Assembly: GCF_007293315.1 (NCBI RefSeq)
Contig: NZ_VLXZ01000007.1
Coordinates: 62,001-126,000, forward strand
Length of the DNA stretch: 64,000 nt
From: Alkalicoccobacillus porphyridii
GTDB taxonomy: Bacteria > Bacillota > Bacilli > Bacillales > Bacillaceae_D
Direction of reading: 5' to 3'
Shown here: positions 26,685-34,834 of the stretch, in pieces
How positions within the stretch are numbered: the first letter of the stretch is position 1
Layout of the letters: each line of letters opens with the position of its first letter
Program-made: the position numbers and the translations under genes
Notes under the pieces: model-generated
Databases searched by the model: none
What the model was told of the DNA's origin: nothing
What the model saw: the letters and a program-made list of their open reading frames with translations, nothing else

Positions 26685-26955
26685 AAACAAAAAAAAGACC
26701 TCATTTCCCTAGATAGGAAAGTTGGTCCTTTGTCTAATCAGGAACATGAGCGGAAGGAGAACCCGTAGACTCCTGCGGAACAGAACGAGTCTGAAGACAT
26801 CGAAGTGGTGGTTTTCCACTTCGAGGGCTGAGGCCGTTCCCGCGGAAAGCGTAGGGTTCTCCTGTAGCGGCGCCATTCAGCTCATTATTATATGACTTTT
26901 TCAGTGACGTCCTGTTCATCCCCCAGGTGTCGGCCCTCCACTTTCGTTCGCTTGG
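26685..26955 (+). repeat. module B, full-length copy with A-type right arm
   Basis: Contains AAAAGACCTCATTTCCCTAG, GAGCGGAAGGAGAACCCGT, ACTCCTGCGGAACAGAACG, the inner hairpin CGAAGTGGTGGTTTTCCACT, GGCTGAGGCCGTTCCCGCGG, TCTCCTGTAGCGGCGCC and a final right arm CAGGTGTCGGCCCTCCACTT. It is the cleanest B copy in the window. Confidence 0.85.
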
Positions 26956-26999
26956 TTAGTGGCAGGCACCAAGTAGACACATACAGAGGCTAGATAATC

Positions 27000-27115
27000 T
27001 TCCTACGCGGCAGACCGAAAGCGAAGTGGCACTTTTTCGATTTTATGGATGAGTCCGTGCCTGTGGAAAGCGGCACATTCTGTAGCGGCATTGTTCGTCT
27101 TTTATCTATAAGATA
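27000..27115 (+). repeat. degenerate module B
   Basis: GCAGACCGAAAGCGAAGTGG, GATGAGTCCGTGCCTGTGG, AAAGCGGCACATTCTGTAGC and GGCATTGTTCGTC retain the outline of module B with many changes. It is an older copy next to the fresh one at 26685. Confidence 0.55.
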
Positions 27116-27174
27116 TCGTTCTGTCCCACCCTCTTGTAACAAAGATACTTCTACTACAGGATCTTTAATAAATA

Positions 27175-27651
27175 TTAAATCTCCACTTCAATGGTTGTTG
27201 AAGGTAGCGTTTCTTGCTCTTGAGTTTTACCAACGATTTCAACTAACAGCGTGTAAGGACCAGGCTCCAAATCACTAGTCGGAATCGATTCCTGATAAGT
27301 GAAAGACTCTCCATCACTAATTTCTTCTGAAACGATGGCCATCGTGAACATTTTGCCTTCAGAAAAACGATACACTTCTTCCTCTGCTTCATCTGTGAGG
27401 ACAAGTTCATATGATTGTGAGCTAGGAAATCCAACTTCTTGTGCTTCTCCCGTGCCATTAGTCAAAACCATTTCAACAAGTAACGAATCATTTTCATTTG
27501 TTGCTGTTACTTCTAGATTCCAACCATCCATTTCCTCTACTCCCTCCTCCACATCGTTATTTCCTTCCCCTGGCGCTTCCGTTTGTTGACCACATGCTGC
27601 TAGTAGCAGAATGAACGCAGTAGCTGCTAATACTCTCCAGTCTTTTATCAT
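27175..27651 (-). CDS. BsuPI-domain lipoprotein
   Basis: 158 residues. A lipoprotein signal ends LLLAAC with Cys at residue 20, followed by an acidic linker (GEGNNDVEEGVEE). The rest is a beta-sandwich domain similar to the B. subtilis intracellular proteinase inhibitor BsuPI, with VYRFSEGKMFTMA as the clearest match. The B. subtilis protein is cytoplasmic, so the exported, lipid-anchored form here differs. It lies 13 bases after yitT, and ipi stands next to yitT in B. subtilis as I recall. Inhibitor activity is not proven. Confidence 0.78.
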   Translation of the reverse strand: MIKDWRVLAATAFILLLAACGQQTEAPGEGNNDVEEGVEEMDGWNLEVTATNENDSLLVEMVLTNGTGEAQEVGFPSSQSYELVLTDEAEEEVYRFSEGKMFTMAIVSEEISDGESFTYQESIPTSDLEPGPYTLLVEIVGKTQEQETLPSTTIEVEI

Positions 27652-27664
27652 CGCTATTCACTCC

Positions 27665-28486
27665 CTATTGTTTGTTAAACAATCCGTATACACTTGCGGT
27701 TTCAACAATATTGGTAAACGCAGATGGGTCCACATCACCAATGATGGTTTTTAGGTCATACAGTTCATAACGGGTCAATACAATAAACAACACTTCTTTA
27801 TCATCTGAAGTATAGCCTCCCATTGCTGGCACCCTTGTAATCCCTCTGGTCAATCGCTCATGGATCGCTGTTCTTAGTTCCTCAGCATGCTTGGTCACAA
27901 TCATAGCCGTAAGCTTCACGTAGCGCGTATGAATGGCATCAATAACACGTGAAGTAACATAAAGAGCAACTAAAGTGTATAAGGCTTTTTCCGGATCAAA
28001 AAAGATCCCCGCTGCAAGCACAATTAAACTGTTTAGAATAAAAAAGTAAATGCCAACTGGACGATCACTGTACCTAGCTAATACTAACGCAATGATATCT
28101 AGTCCTCCAGACGAAGCACCCCATCTAAGCATTAATCCTGCGCCAACAGCCCCAAGCACGCCGCCAAATACGGCATTTAAAAGAATATCCTGTGAAAATG
28201 CATACTCTGGTAGGACCTCAAGAAAAAAAGATGTCACCGCAACACTCGCAAAGCTGTAAATGGTAAAGCTTTTTCCAACCTTCATCCAGCCAAGTATAGC
28301 CACAGGAATGTTTAAAAGGAATAATAGTAACCCCGTAGATAGATTAAAGACCGAGGCCAAGAGCTGAGATATCCCGGTAAAACCACTTGCAAAAACATCT
28401 GCAGGTATTAAGAAAAAGTTTAAGGAGGCTGCAAGCAGAGCCGATCCAATGATAATGATTATAACTTTCTGAATTTCTTTAAGCAT
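27665..28486 (-). CDS. yitT: YitT-family membrane protein
   Basis: 273 residues. Five or six hydrophobic helices occupy residues 10-175 (LNFFLIPADVFASGFTGISQ is the family motif), followed by a soluble C-terminal DUF2179-type domain (ITRVPAMGGYTSDDKEVLFI). Function in the family is not established, though anion transport has been suggested. Its neighbours (BsuPI protein downstream, YitV-like esterase upstream) repeat the yitT-ipi-yitV arrangement of B. subtilis. B. subtilis has several paralogues, so the exact orthologue is judged from context. Confidence 0.82.
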   Translation of the reverse strand: MLKEIQKVIIIIIGSALLAASLNFFLIPADVFASGFTGISQLLASVFNLSTGLLLFLLNIPVAILGWMKVGKSFTIYSFASVAVTSFFLEVLPEYAFSQDILLNAVFGGVLGAVGAGLMLRWGASSGGLDIIALVLARYSDRPVGIYFFILNSLIVLAAGIFFDPEKALYTLVALYVTSRVIDAIHTRYVKLTAMIVTKHAEELRTAIHERLTRGITRVPAMGGYTSDDKEVLFIVLTRYELYDLKTIIGDVDPSAFTNIVETASVYGLFNKQ

Positions 28487-28525
28487 TCGTACACCTCTAC
28501 TGTTTTCTCACTGCCTGTATTACAT

Positions 28526-29293
28526 CTATAACATATGCTTAGTAAACCAACTCTTCATTTGGAAAATTGCCTGTCTGGAGACAGCATGTCCTGTTTCTTT
28601 CTCCAAATATAATGCAAGATGATCTGGTCTGTCACTATAATTGGGAACAAGTTCATTATACAACGTTGTAGAATAGCTTGCAGGAACAATCTGATCTTTC
28701 TCACCATGCCAAATCATCAAGGGTCTATCTGATAACGTGGAAAGCTGTTTTGATAAGTCAAATGCCGCTAATCTCTTAAGTGTTGCGCTTGCGAGGGTAT
28801 CTGGAATCGAAATGCCATGAGCTCTCATTTGCTCAATTTGTTGGTTTGCAAAGTGTTCATAATACGCAGTACCCATAAGCGTTGCCGACGTATGAATCCA
28901 TGGATATTGCGTCAGTGCACCATAGGTTGTAATTCCCCCCATAGACGTTCCAGCAACCCCAATTCTTTTCTCATCTATTAGGCCGTTATGGGTAAAATGA
29001 TCCTTTAACTGCTGTAATTCATTAATCGAATTCATCACAATTTCCCATAAAAGCATTGTTCTTTGCTCGCCGGTTACTGTACCTTCTCGTTCGCCATGAT
29101 GTAGCGCATCAGGCAAGATAACTCGATAACCCTCTTCAGCTAAATGATACGCAATATGTAAATTCTGATCCTTTGCACTGGTCAGCCCATGAAAAAAGAA
29201 AATTGCGGGTTGATTTAGTTGATCTCTGACCTTCTCTTCTGCAACATGAAGAAGTGAAATATCCCCAAGCTGCTCTCTCTCAATCGAAATCAT
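28526..29293 (-). CDS. yitV: YitV-like alpha/beta-hydrolase (esterase)
   Basis: 255 residues. The oxyanion motif is FFFHGLTSAKDQN near residues 38-50, the nucleophile elbow is VAGTSMGG with Ser, the acid is in MIWHGEKDQIVP, and the catalytic His is in KETGHAVSR. ATG at 29293 was chosen because the length then matches B. subtilis YitV as I recall it, with AAAGGAG eleven bases upstream. It is a likely carboxylesterase of unknown substrate. It precedes yitT on the same strand. Confidence 0.82.
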   Translation of the reverse strand: MISIEREQLGDISLLHVAEEKVRDQLNQPAIFFFHGLTSAKDQNLHIAYHLAEEGYRVILPDALHHGEREGTVTGEQRTMLLWEIVMNSINELQQLKDHFTHNGLIDEKRIGVAGTSMGGITTYGALTQYPWIHTSATLMGTAYYEHFANQQIEQMRAHGISIPDTLASATLKRLAAFDLSKQLSTLSDRPLMIWHGEKDQIVPASYSTTLYNELVPNYSDRPDHLALYLEKETGHAVSRQAIFQMKSWFTKHML

Positions 29294-29327
29294 GGTCCCT
29301 TCGTCTCCTTTAATGGTATCTACCAAA

Positions 29328-29354
29328 AGATAAAGCCACCAAAATAGGTGGCTT
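29328..29354 (-). terminator. Rho-independent terminator
   Basis: AAGCCACC and GGTGGCTT pair around AAAATA, followed in the minus direction by TATCTTTT. It overlaps the stop codon of the 91-residue gene and separates it from yitV. Confidence 0.75.
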
Positions 29355-29628
29355 ACTTATGGTTCAATTGTTGTTTCTCGTTGTAACGCTGAACACTGTA
29401 TAAGGCACCTTCACCAACCATCTTACTATCAGCTGATTCTGGAATAGGGTTGCCAAGCTCTTCAGTCGATTTCTCACCGCCTGGTGTTACCTTATTCGAT
29501 ACTTTTTGGTAAGAGTTGCGTATAACTTTGGAAACTCTGGCACGCCTTGATTCATCATTTAACCAAATTGCTGTTCCACTGACAGCACCAGCAACAGCTG
29601 AAAATACAAGCCATTTTTTTAATCCCAT
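29353..29628 (-). CDS. small membrane-anchored hypothetical protein, 91 aa
   Basis: Begins MGLKKWLVFSAVAGAVSGTA, one N-terminal membrane helix rich in small residues, followed by a basic then hydrophilic tail. The layout resembles YtxH-like stress proteins, but it is shorter and I cannot confirm the family. ATG at 29628 follows GGGGAG by six bases; the longer frame lacks a ribosome site. It lies 83 bases after the rhodanese gene. Confidence 0.7.
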   Translation of the reverse strand: MGLKKWLVFSAVAGAVSGTAIWLNDESRRARVSKVIRNSYQKVSNKVTPGGEKSTEELGNPIPESADSKMVGEGALYSVQRYNEKQQLNHK

Positions 29629-29711
29629 GTATATCTCCCCTTCCCTCTTACTTGAGTATAATTTCCTAATCCAGTGGTTATTAAACATCATCCTAGCGTT
29701 TCAATGCAAAA

Positions 29712-30083
29712 TTAATCTTTTTTCAGCTCATTAACATCTTTTACTACCCATTCCAACCCGGATTTTATGTCGCCCTGCCAGGAGATCATGCCTCCAACAA
29801 AATTACGTACATTCAAAATTCCTTGTTCCTTTAGAAATAGGGCCACATTTTGACTTCTCTTACCACTCCGACAAATGAATACATACGAAGCAGAACGATC
29901 TAACTCTGCTGATAAACTTGCGATAGTATTCATTGGTATCAGTGGCACTCCAGGAATATGTGCTTCTGCATATTCATCTAGTTCACGAACATCAATTAGA
30001 ATAGGTTCCTTTGCCCCTGTAACGAGCAATTCACGGAGCTCTTCTGCATCCATTTGAATGATGCCTTCATCTTCATATGACAT
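29712..30083 (-). CDS. rhodanese-like sulfurtransferase
   Basis: 123 residues, single rhodanese domain. It has LIDVRELDEYAEAHIPG and the active-site loop CRSGKRSQ with the persulfide-bearing Cys near residue 71, then NFVGGMISW. It probably carries sulfane sulfur. GAGGG lies before the ATG at 30083. It stands between the AI-2E-type permease and a small membrane protein, none of which indicates the sulfur acceptor. Confidence 0.88.
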   Translation of the reverse strand: MSYEDEGIIQMDAEELRELLVTGAKEPILIDVRELDEYAEAHIPGVPLIPMNTIASLSAELDRSASYVFICRSGKRSQNVALFLKEQGILNVRNFVGGMISWQGDIKSGLEWVVKDVNELKKD

Positions 30084-30144
30084 TCTACCCTCACCCTTTT
30101 AATTGTGTAGTTTCTGTATAGTGTAAGGAAGATGCTAGCCTCTG

Positions 30145-31233
30145 TCAATGAACAGGCTTTCCTCTTCTCAGTTTAATTAAGCGATAGGTGTGAGATACAA
30201 TTACTTTCCCAACAGCATAGGAAGGTACTGCCAGAAGCAATCCAACCAAGCCAGCAAACTGACTGGCAAATAATAAGAGAAAGATGATCGTAACTGGATG
30301 GACATTAAGCTGTCGACCCATAATCTGCGGTGAGATTAAGTTACTTTCGATTTGCTGAATAACAAGCACACCTATAATGACGGCAAGCACCATGAATGGC
30401 GAGTCAAATAAGGCAACAATAACTGCTGGTGCGGTTCCTATCCAAGGTCCAATAAAAGGGATAACATTTGTAAGCATGGCAATAATCGCAAGGACTAATG
30501 CATATTCCAATCCAATGCTTAAGTATAGAATGAGGCAAAGAATCCCTACACAAATACTTACGAGAATCTGCCCTTGTAGATAAGAGCTTAAAGCTTTATC
30601 CATATCTCCAAGAATACGACGACCTTCATGCTGCTGCTTTTCAGGTAGAAACTTAAGCATGAACGCAGGTGCCTTATCCCCTTCTTTAAGTAAGTAAAAC
30701 AAGACAAATGGGAAAATGACCAGAACAATTACAAAGCTAGCTACAGCTCCAATAACTTTGACTAAATTAGATCCAATTGAAGCAACATATCCTTCAATAT
30801 TACTTGAGAAATTCTCTATCATATCATCAAGTGAATGCTGACCAGATTGTTGAAAGCTTTGAACATATTCATTTTCCTGTAACGTGAGCAACATCTCCTC
30901 ACCCTGTTCCACAAAGGAAGGAACGTTATCGATTAAACTTCTTGTCTGCTTTTGAATTTCAGGACCAATCAGCAGAACAGAGGTTGTTATTAATCCAATT
31001 AACAGTAAGAAAACTAGAAGAATGGAAAGCCCTCTAGGAATTTTTTTGCTTAACAGATTAACAAATGGGCGTAATAAATAATAAAAAACGCCTGCAATGA
31101 CAATCGGTGCAAAAAGTGTTTGAAATAAAACAGCGATAGGTTGAAAAATAAAACTTACCAACGAGGCTAGGTATACGATTAACAAAAAGAGCGCAATACC
31201 AAGACCTATTTTAAAATACTTTGACTGAGGCAT
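30145..31233 (-). CDS. AI-2E (PerM/YdiK)-family membrane protein
   Basis: 362 residues with about eight hydrophobic segments in the family pattern: paired N-terminal helices, a soluble central loop (residues about 100-150, IQKQTRSLIDNVPSFVEQG), then a block of helices with FIGPWIGTAPA and QQIESNLISPQIMGRQL, the hallmark of the family. Members export varied small molecules or sodium, or act in sporulation. ATG at 31233 is used; the TTG three codons upstream overlaps the ribosome site AAGGAA. Substrate unknown. Confidence 0.85.
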   Translation of the reverse strand: MPQSKYFKIGLGIALFLLIVYLASLVSFIFQPIAVLFQTLFAPIVIAGVFYYLLRPFVNLLSKKIPRGLSILLVFLLLIGLITTSVLLIGPEIQKQTRSLIDNVPSFVEQGEEMLLTLQENEYVQSFQQSGQHSLDDMIENFSSNIEGYVASIGSNLVKVIGAVASFVIVLVIFPFVLFYLLKEGDKAPAFMLKFLPEKQQHEGRRILGDMDKALSSYLQGQILVSICVGILCLILYLSIGLEYALVLAIIAMLTNVIPFIGPWIGTAPAVIVALFDSPFMVLAVIIGVLVIQQIESNLISPQIMGRQLNVHPVTIIFLLLFASQFAGLVGLLLAVPSYAVGKVIVSHTYRLIKLRRGKPVH

Positions 31234-31408
31234 AATAGACAAGTTCCTTCCACATTCATTTTTTTTAGTATATCATTCTAAGTCGCAAACGGAAATAAAG
31301 AGAGAATTTGATTTAGCCGTCTACAAAAAGTCATTTGTTTAATATATACTAGCTTAGGGTAAGAGATAGTATCAAGACTGTTACTTTTCTACCTTAGGAG
31401 GGGTTTCA

Positions 31409-31972
31409 TTGAAAGTTAAACTGCTAGTCGCATTTGGTACATCCCTTATGCTAATGGCATGCGGTCAAGGAAACGAGCCGGTACCCGAAACAGACACAGG
31501 ACAAAACGAGCCGGAAGAGGAAACGTCGGATGAAGAAACAGCTATGCATAGTGTTTACTTATTTTTCCCAGATGAAAATGTTGAGGAGCTTTATCGAGTA
31601 GAACGAGAGGTCTCATCTGATGAAATGGAAGGTGCGATAGAGGCGCTTAATATGTGGCTTGAGGGTCCAGAGTCTGATGAAGCAGAATTAACCTCACTGA
31701 CTGACACATCGATCGAGCTACAATCTGTTGAAGACCATGATGGTATCGCCCATGTGTCCTTCTCTCCAGAATTTCTTGACATTCAAGTAGGATCTGGAAC
31801 AGAAGAAATGCTACTTCAACAAGTAGCGTTAATTATGGACCAGTTTGGATATGAACAAACGCAAATTTTAATAGACGGAGAAAGTCAGGAACAATTATTT
31901 GGCCACATTCAAACAGATGAACCTATTACAGCTGAAAATGACCCAGAATCATATGAATTAGTAGAATCCTAA
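31409..31972 (+). CDS. GerMN-domain lipoprotein, TTG start
   Basis: 187 residues. The lipoprotein signal ends LMLMAC (Cys 18), followed by a strongly acidic linker (EPEEETSDEE). One GerMN domain follows, with VYLFFPDEN, IEALNMWLEGP and IAHVSFSPEFL. B. subtilis GerM, a sporulation and germination protein, has two such domains; this one has one. Translation begins at TTG 31409, with GGAGGGG seven bases upstream. It is followed by a module C terminator. A role in the envelope or in spores is inferred only from the domain. Confidence 0.85.
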   Translation: MKVKLLVAFGTSLMLMACGQGNEPVPETDTGQNEPEEETSDEETAMHSVYLFFPDENVEELYRVEREVSSDEMEGAIEALNMWLEGPESDEAELTSLTDTSIELQSVEDHDGIAHVSFSPEFLDIQVGSGTEEMLLQQVALIMDQFGYEQTQILIDGESQEQLFGHIQTDEPITAENDPESYELVES

Positions 31973-31979
31973 AAATAGT

Positions 31980-32030
31980 AAGGCCCAAACGTTTATGTTG
32001 ATCTAACATATCATCGTTTGGGTCTTCTAT
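31980..32030 (+). terminator. terminator after the GerMN gene (module C copy 4)
   Basis: AAGGCCCAAACG and CGTTTGGGTCTTCT form the outer stem, with a smaller inner stem around TGATCTAACA, seven bases past the stop codon. The linker GATCCGCTTCGGAAATACAC follows from about 32050. A module B remnant (CACCGCTCCAGGAGAAACC, 32160-32180) lies beyond it, with its middle deleted. Confidence 0.8.
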
Positions 32031-32305
32031 TTTGAAACGAAGAGATAAGATCCGCTTCGGAAATACACTGCGCTGGTTTAAAACTTACATACTTATATTT
32101 AGTGCTATTCATAGTATGTAATAAGGACGTGAGAGCTATAAGTTTGGATGAGCTCGGCACACCGCTCCAGGAGAAACCTACGCTCATGTTCTAAATTAGA
32201 CAAATGAGGATTTTGCCAAGAATTAAAATACGTTACCAAAATAATCGTTTCCTTACGGGTAAAGTCCTTATGATTGTATAAATACTAATTCCAATACCTA
32301 TCTAA

Positions 32306-32430
32306 ACAAGCGGACGAAAATGGCGGGCCGACACCTGCGGGATGAAAAGGTTTAATGAGATAAATCGACGGAGTCGAGTTAGCTCATTACCTTGCCTCGG
32401 GTAAGTGCCCCCATTTTCGGGAGCGCAGCC
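32306..32430 (-). repeat. module A palindrome, inverted copy
   Basis: GCGGACGAAAATGGCGGGCC and GTGCCCCCATTTTCGGGAGC are the outer arms, with CCTGCGGGATGAAAAGGTTT and the central ATCGACGGAGTCGA hairpin inside. Part of a C-B-A-D series filling the gene-free gap 31973-32599. Confidence 0.82.
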
Positions 32431-32499
32431 GAAGAACCCATTCTCTGATACCCTCCATGTCCTTATGCAAGCGAAGTATATTTCTAGAGCGACAATACA

Positions 32500-32565
32500 A
32501 TATAAAAAGCTGAACAATTGAATGGATTGACTCCAACATTGTCAGCTTTTCTTTTAGTTATAAAG
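32500..32565 (-). repeat. module D hairpin, inverted copy 3
   Basis: AAAAAGCTGA and GTCAGCTTTT are the outer arms, with GAATGGATTGACTCCAACAT inside and TAGTTATAAAG after. It lies just beyond the stop of the 195-residue minus-strand gene, 35 bases away, so it may be that gene's terminator. Confidence 0.7.
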
Positions 32566-32599
32566 TTCTTTCTCAACCTCTTAGTATGTTTTTACCTTC

Positions 32600-33187
32600 T
32601 TACGATCCTTGGCTATAAAAATCATGCGCTGGAAACTGTAAAGACAGCTCTGAAAGAATGTACTCGCTCAGCTCGTCTTCACTGCTTGCCTGTTCAGCTA
32701 TGTCATTAGCTACAGGTTGAATCACCTGCTGAACATACTGCACCATATTAACTGAACGATCGGAACGTACAAAGGATGGATTGTCTGATGCGAAAGCCGT
32801 CAGCTGCGTAAAGTCATTAGTCTCTACCATGATGACCTCTTCCCGCTCTGAATGGTTAAGCATCATTGAAACCGGCTGTAGCTCGTATTCGTTCATTTTA
32901 TATGGAAAAGGCAATGAAATAAACCGCACATGCGCCTGCTCAACTGAACGTTCCTGATTCTCTGTTACGATCAAGTCTCCATCAAATGCTTGTGGTATGA
33001 TCTGTGTCACACTAAAGTATGTAGCCACACAAAAAGCACTAATAAGAATAGCCATAATATGATCATTACGTTTATTCTTCTTTTTTTCCTTAGAAAAGCG
33101 AGTAGCTACAAGAGCTCCCCCTAATGCAATAATGACTAACACCCCAACTAAAAGAAACTGAAAAATCCATTCACTTAATACAACCAA
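32600..33187 (-). CDS. hypothetical protein with two N-terminal membrane helices
   Basis: 195 residues, not recognised. Helix one is FQFLLVGVLVIIALGGALVA, followed by a very basic stretch (KEKKKNKRN) and a second helix (IMAILISAFCVATYF). About 125 residues outside the membrane follow, acidic and soluble. The positive-inside rule places the short loop in the cytoplasm and both termini outside. The start is TTG at 33187, with AGGAGAGGAAG upstream. It faces the GerMN gene across the repeats. Function unknown. Confidence 0.65.
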   Translation of the reverse strand: MVVLSEWIFQFLLVGVLVIIALGGALVATRFSKEKKKNKRNDHIMAILISAFCVATYFSVTQIIPQAFDGDLIVTENQERSVEQAHVRFISLPFPYKMNEYELQPVSMMLNHSEREEVIMVETNDFTQLTAFASDNPSFVRSDRSVNMVQYVQQVIQPVANDIAEQASSEDELSEYILSELSLQFPAHDFYSQGS

Positions 33188-33270
33188 ACGTCTCTTCCTC
33201 TCCTACCATTTCTCCTTCTCATGCTACCACAGAGCAGTACACGAGAGAAGTCATAAGAAAAGGAACCCTC

Positions 33271-34758
33271 TTATAGGGGCATATTTCCGTGTTTTTTTTT
33301 GAGAATTGACCTTTTTTTCGATTGGATAAGTGAAAAGGACATAATTAATCGTTTTCTGGTATCATCCGGATGAATGATCTCATCTATTAAGGCTTTTTGA
33401 GCAGCATGACGTGAATCGGCAAATTGATCACGATATTCATTCATTTTCTCTTCCTTACTTTTTTGGGATTGATCCGAATATAGAATAGCCGCTGCCCCTT
33501 CTGGACCCATTACAGACACCTCAGATCCAGGCCATGCATAAACAAAATCAGCGCCTATAGCTTTACTGTTTAGTGCCACAAAAGCGCCACCATAGGCCTT
33601 ACGGATAATGACGGTAATTTTTGGTACGCTTGCTTCTGCAAAGGCGTAAATAATTTTTGCTCCATGCCTGATCAAGCCTGCTTGTTCCTGTTGAAGCCCC
33701 GGCATAAATCCACTAACATCCTCCAAGACCAAGATTGGGTGTTCAAATGCATCACAAAATCTAATGAATCTTGCGCATTTGTCTGAGGCGTCCAGATCAA
33801 TACAGCCTGCCATTACTTTAGGATTATTGGCCACGATACCTATACATCTACCATTAAGCCTGGCAAAACCAACAATTAAGTTCCGAGCGAATTTTTCATG
33901 AATCTCAAGGAAAGAGTCCTCATCTATAATTGAGGAAATGACCGTATGCATATCGTAGCTTTTTTTGTGATGGGCGGGTAGTAGGTTGATTAACGATGTT
34001 TTTTGAGGTGCCTTGATATGGTGAGTCTGAGGAGTCCAAAGTGCAATCAGTTTCCTAACCTTTTTAAATGCCTCTTCTTCTGAGATGGCAGTCAAATGAG
34101 CATTACCACTTTGAGACGCATGCATATATGCTCCACCCAATGCTTCAGCTTCAATCGCCACACCGCTCATAGCTTTTACTACTTTTGGGCCCGTTATAAA
34201 CATTTGACTAGACTTTTCAACCATTAGGACAAAATCAGTTAAAGCTGGCGAATACACAGCACCGCCAGCACATGGACCAAGAATGACGGATATCTGAGGA
34301 ATCACTCCTGAATATTTAACGTTACGTTCAAAGATTTGGCCATACCCTTCAAGGGCAGAGATTCCCTCTTGAATCCTAGCTCCTCCAGAATCATTTAATC
34401 CAATTAGCGGGACGTTCATATCCGCCGCAAGATCCATAAGCCAGGAAATTTTCTTGGCATGAATCTCACCTAAAGAACCACCAGCTACAGTGAAATCCTG
34501 AGAAAAGACACATACCTTTCTCCCGTCTATCGTGCCAACTCCAATAATTACGCCATCATTTACTAGCGTTTTATCAGATAATGAGCCCGAAGCAAATTGC
34601 TGAAACTCTGTCCAAGAATCTGGATCTAGTAGCATTTCCACTCTTTCTCGAGCGGAATATTTTCCTTTATGGCGCTGCTTATCTTTCTTGATCTCTTCTT
34701 CCGCCTGAATCTGTTCCATCTGTTTTTGATAGTTCTCAAGTGCATGCTTCCCGTGCAT
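33271..34758 (-). CDS. acyl-CoA carboxylase carboxyltransferase (PccB/MmdA-like)
   Basis: 495 residues, crotonase-type carboxyltransferase. The N-terminal half has SARERVEMLLD and LNDSGGARIQEGI, with ILGPCAGGAVYSPA as an oxyanion site. The C-terminal half has ILVLEDVSGFMPGLQQE, IRKAYGGAFVAL and YAWPGSEVSVMGPEGAA. It transfers carboxyl between biotin and propionyl- or methylmalonyl-type CoA. No biotin carboxylase or biotin carrier gene lies nearby, so its partners are elsewhere or it works as a decarboxylase subunit. The start at 34758 has AGAGGTGG upstream. Confidence 0.86.
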   Translation of the reverse strand: MHGKHALENYQKQMEQIQAEEEIKKDKQRHKGKYSARERVEMLLDPDSWTEFQQFASGSLSDKTLVNDGVIIGVGTIDGRKVCVFSQDFTVAGGSLGEIHAKKISWLMDLAADMNVPLIGLNDSGGARIQEGISALEGYGQIFERNVKYSGVIPQISVILGPCAGGAVYSPALTDFVLMVEKSSQMFITGPKVVKAMSGVAIEAEALGGAYMHASQSGNAHLTAISEEEAFKKVRKLIALWTPQTHHIKAPQKTSLINLLPAHHKKSYDMHTVISSIIDEDSFLEIHEKFARNLIVGFARLNGRCIGIVANNPKVMAGCIDLDASDKCARFIRFCDAFEHPILVLEDVSGFMPGLQQEQAGLIRHGAKIIYAFAEASVPKITVIIRKAYGGAFVALNSKAIGADFVYAWPGSEVSVMGPEGAAAILYSDQSQKSKEEKMNEYRDQFADSRHAAQKALIDEIIHPDDTRKRLIMSFSLIQSKKRSILKKKHGNMPL

Positions 34759-34834
34759 AAACCCACCTCTCTATCTCTCTTTTATATGTCCAATAAAGAG
34801 TGGGTTTATTCAGCATACTATGAGTGAAAGTACA

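Noticed and set aside
26562-26919. Open frames in the gap after the SNF2 operon.
   Set aside because: They read through modules A and B and have no ribosome binding sites.
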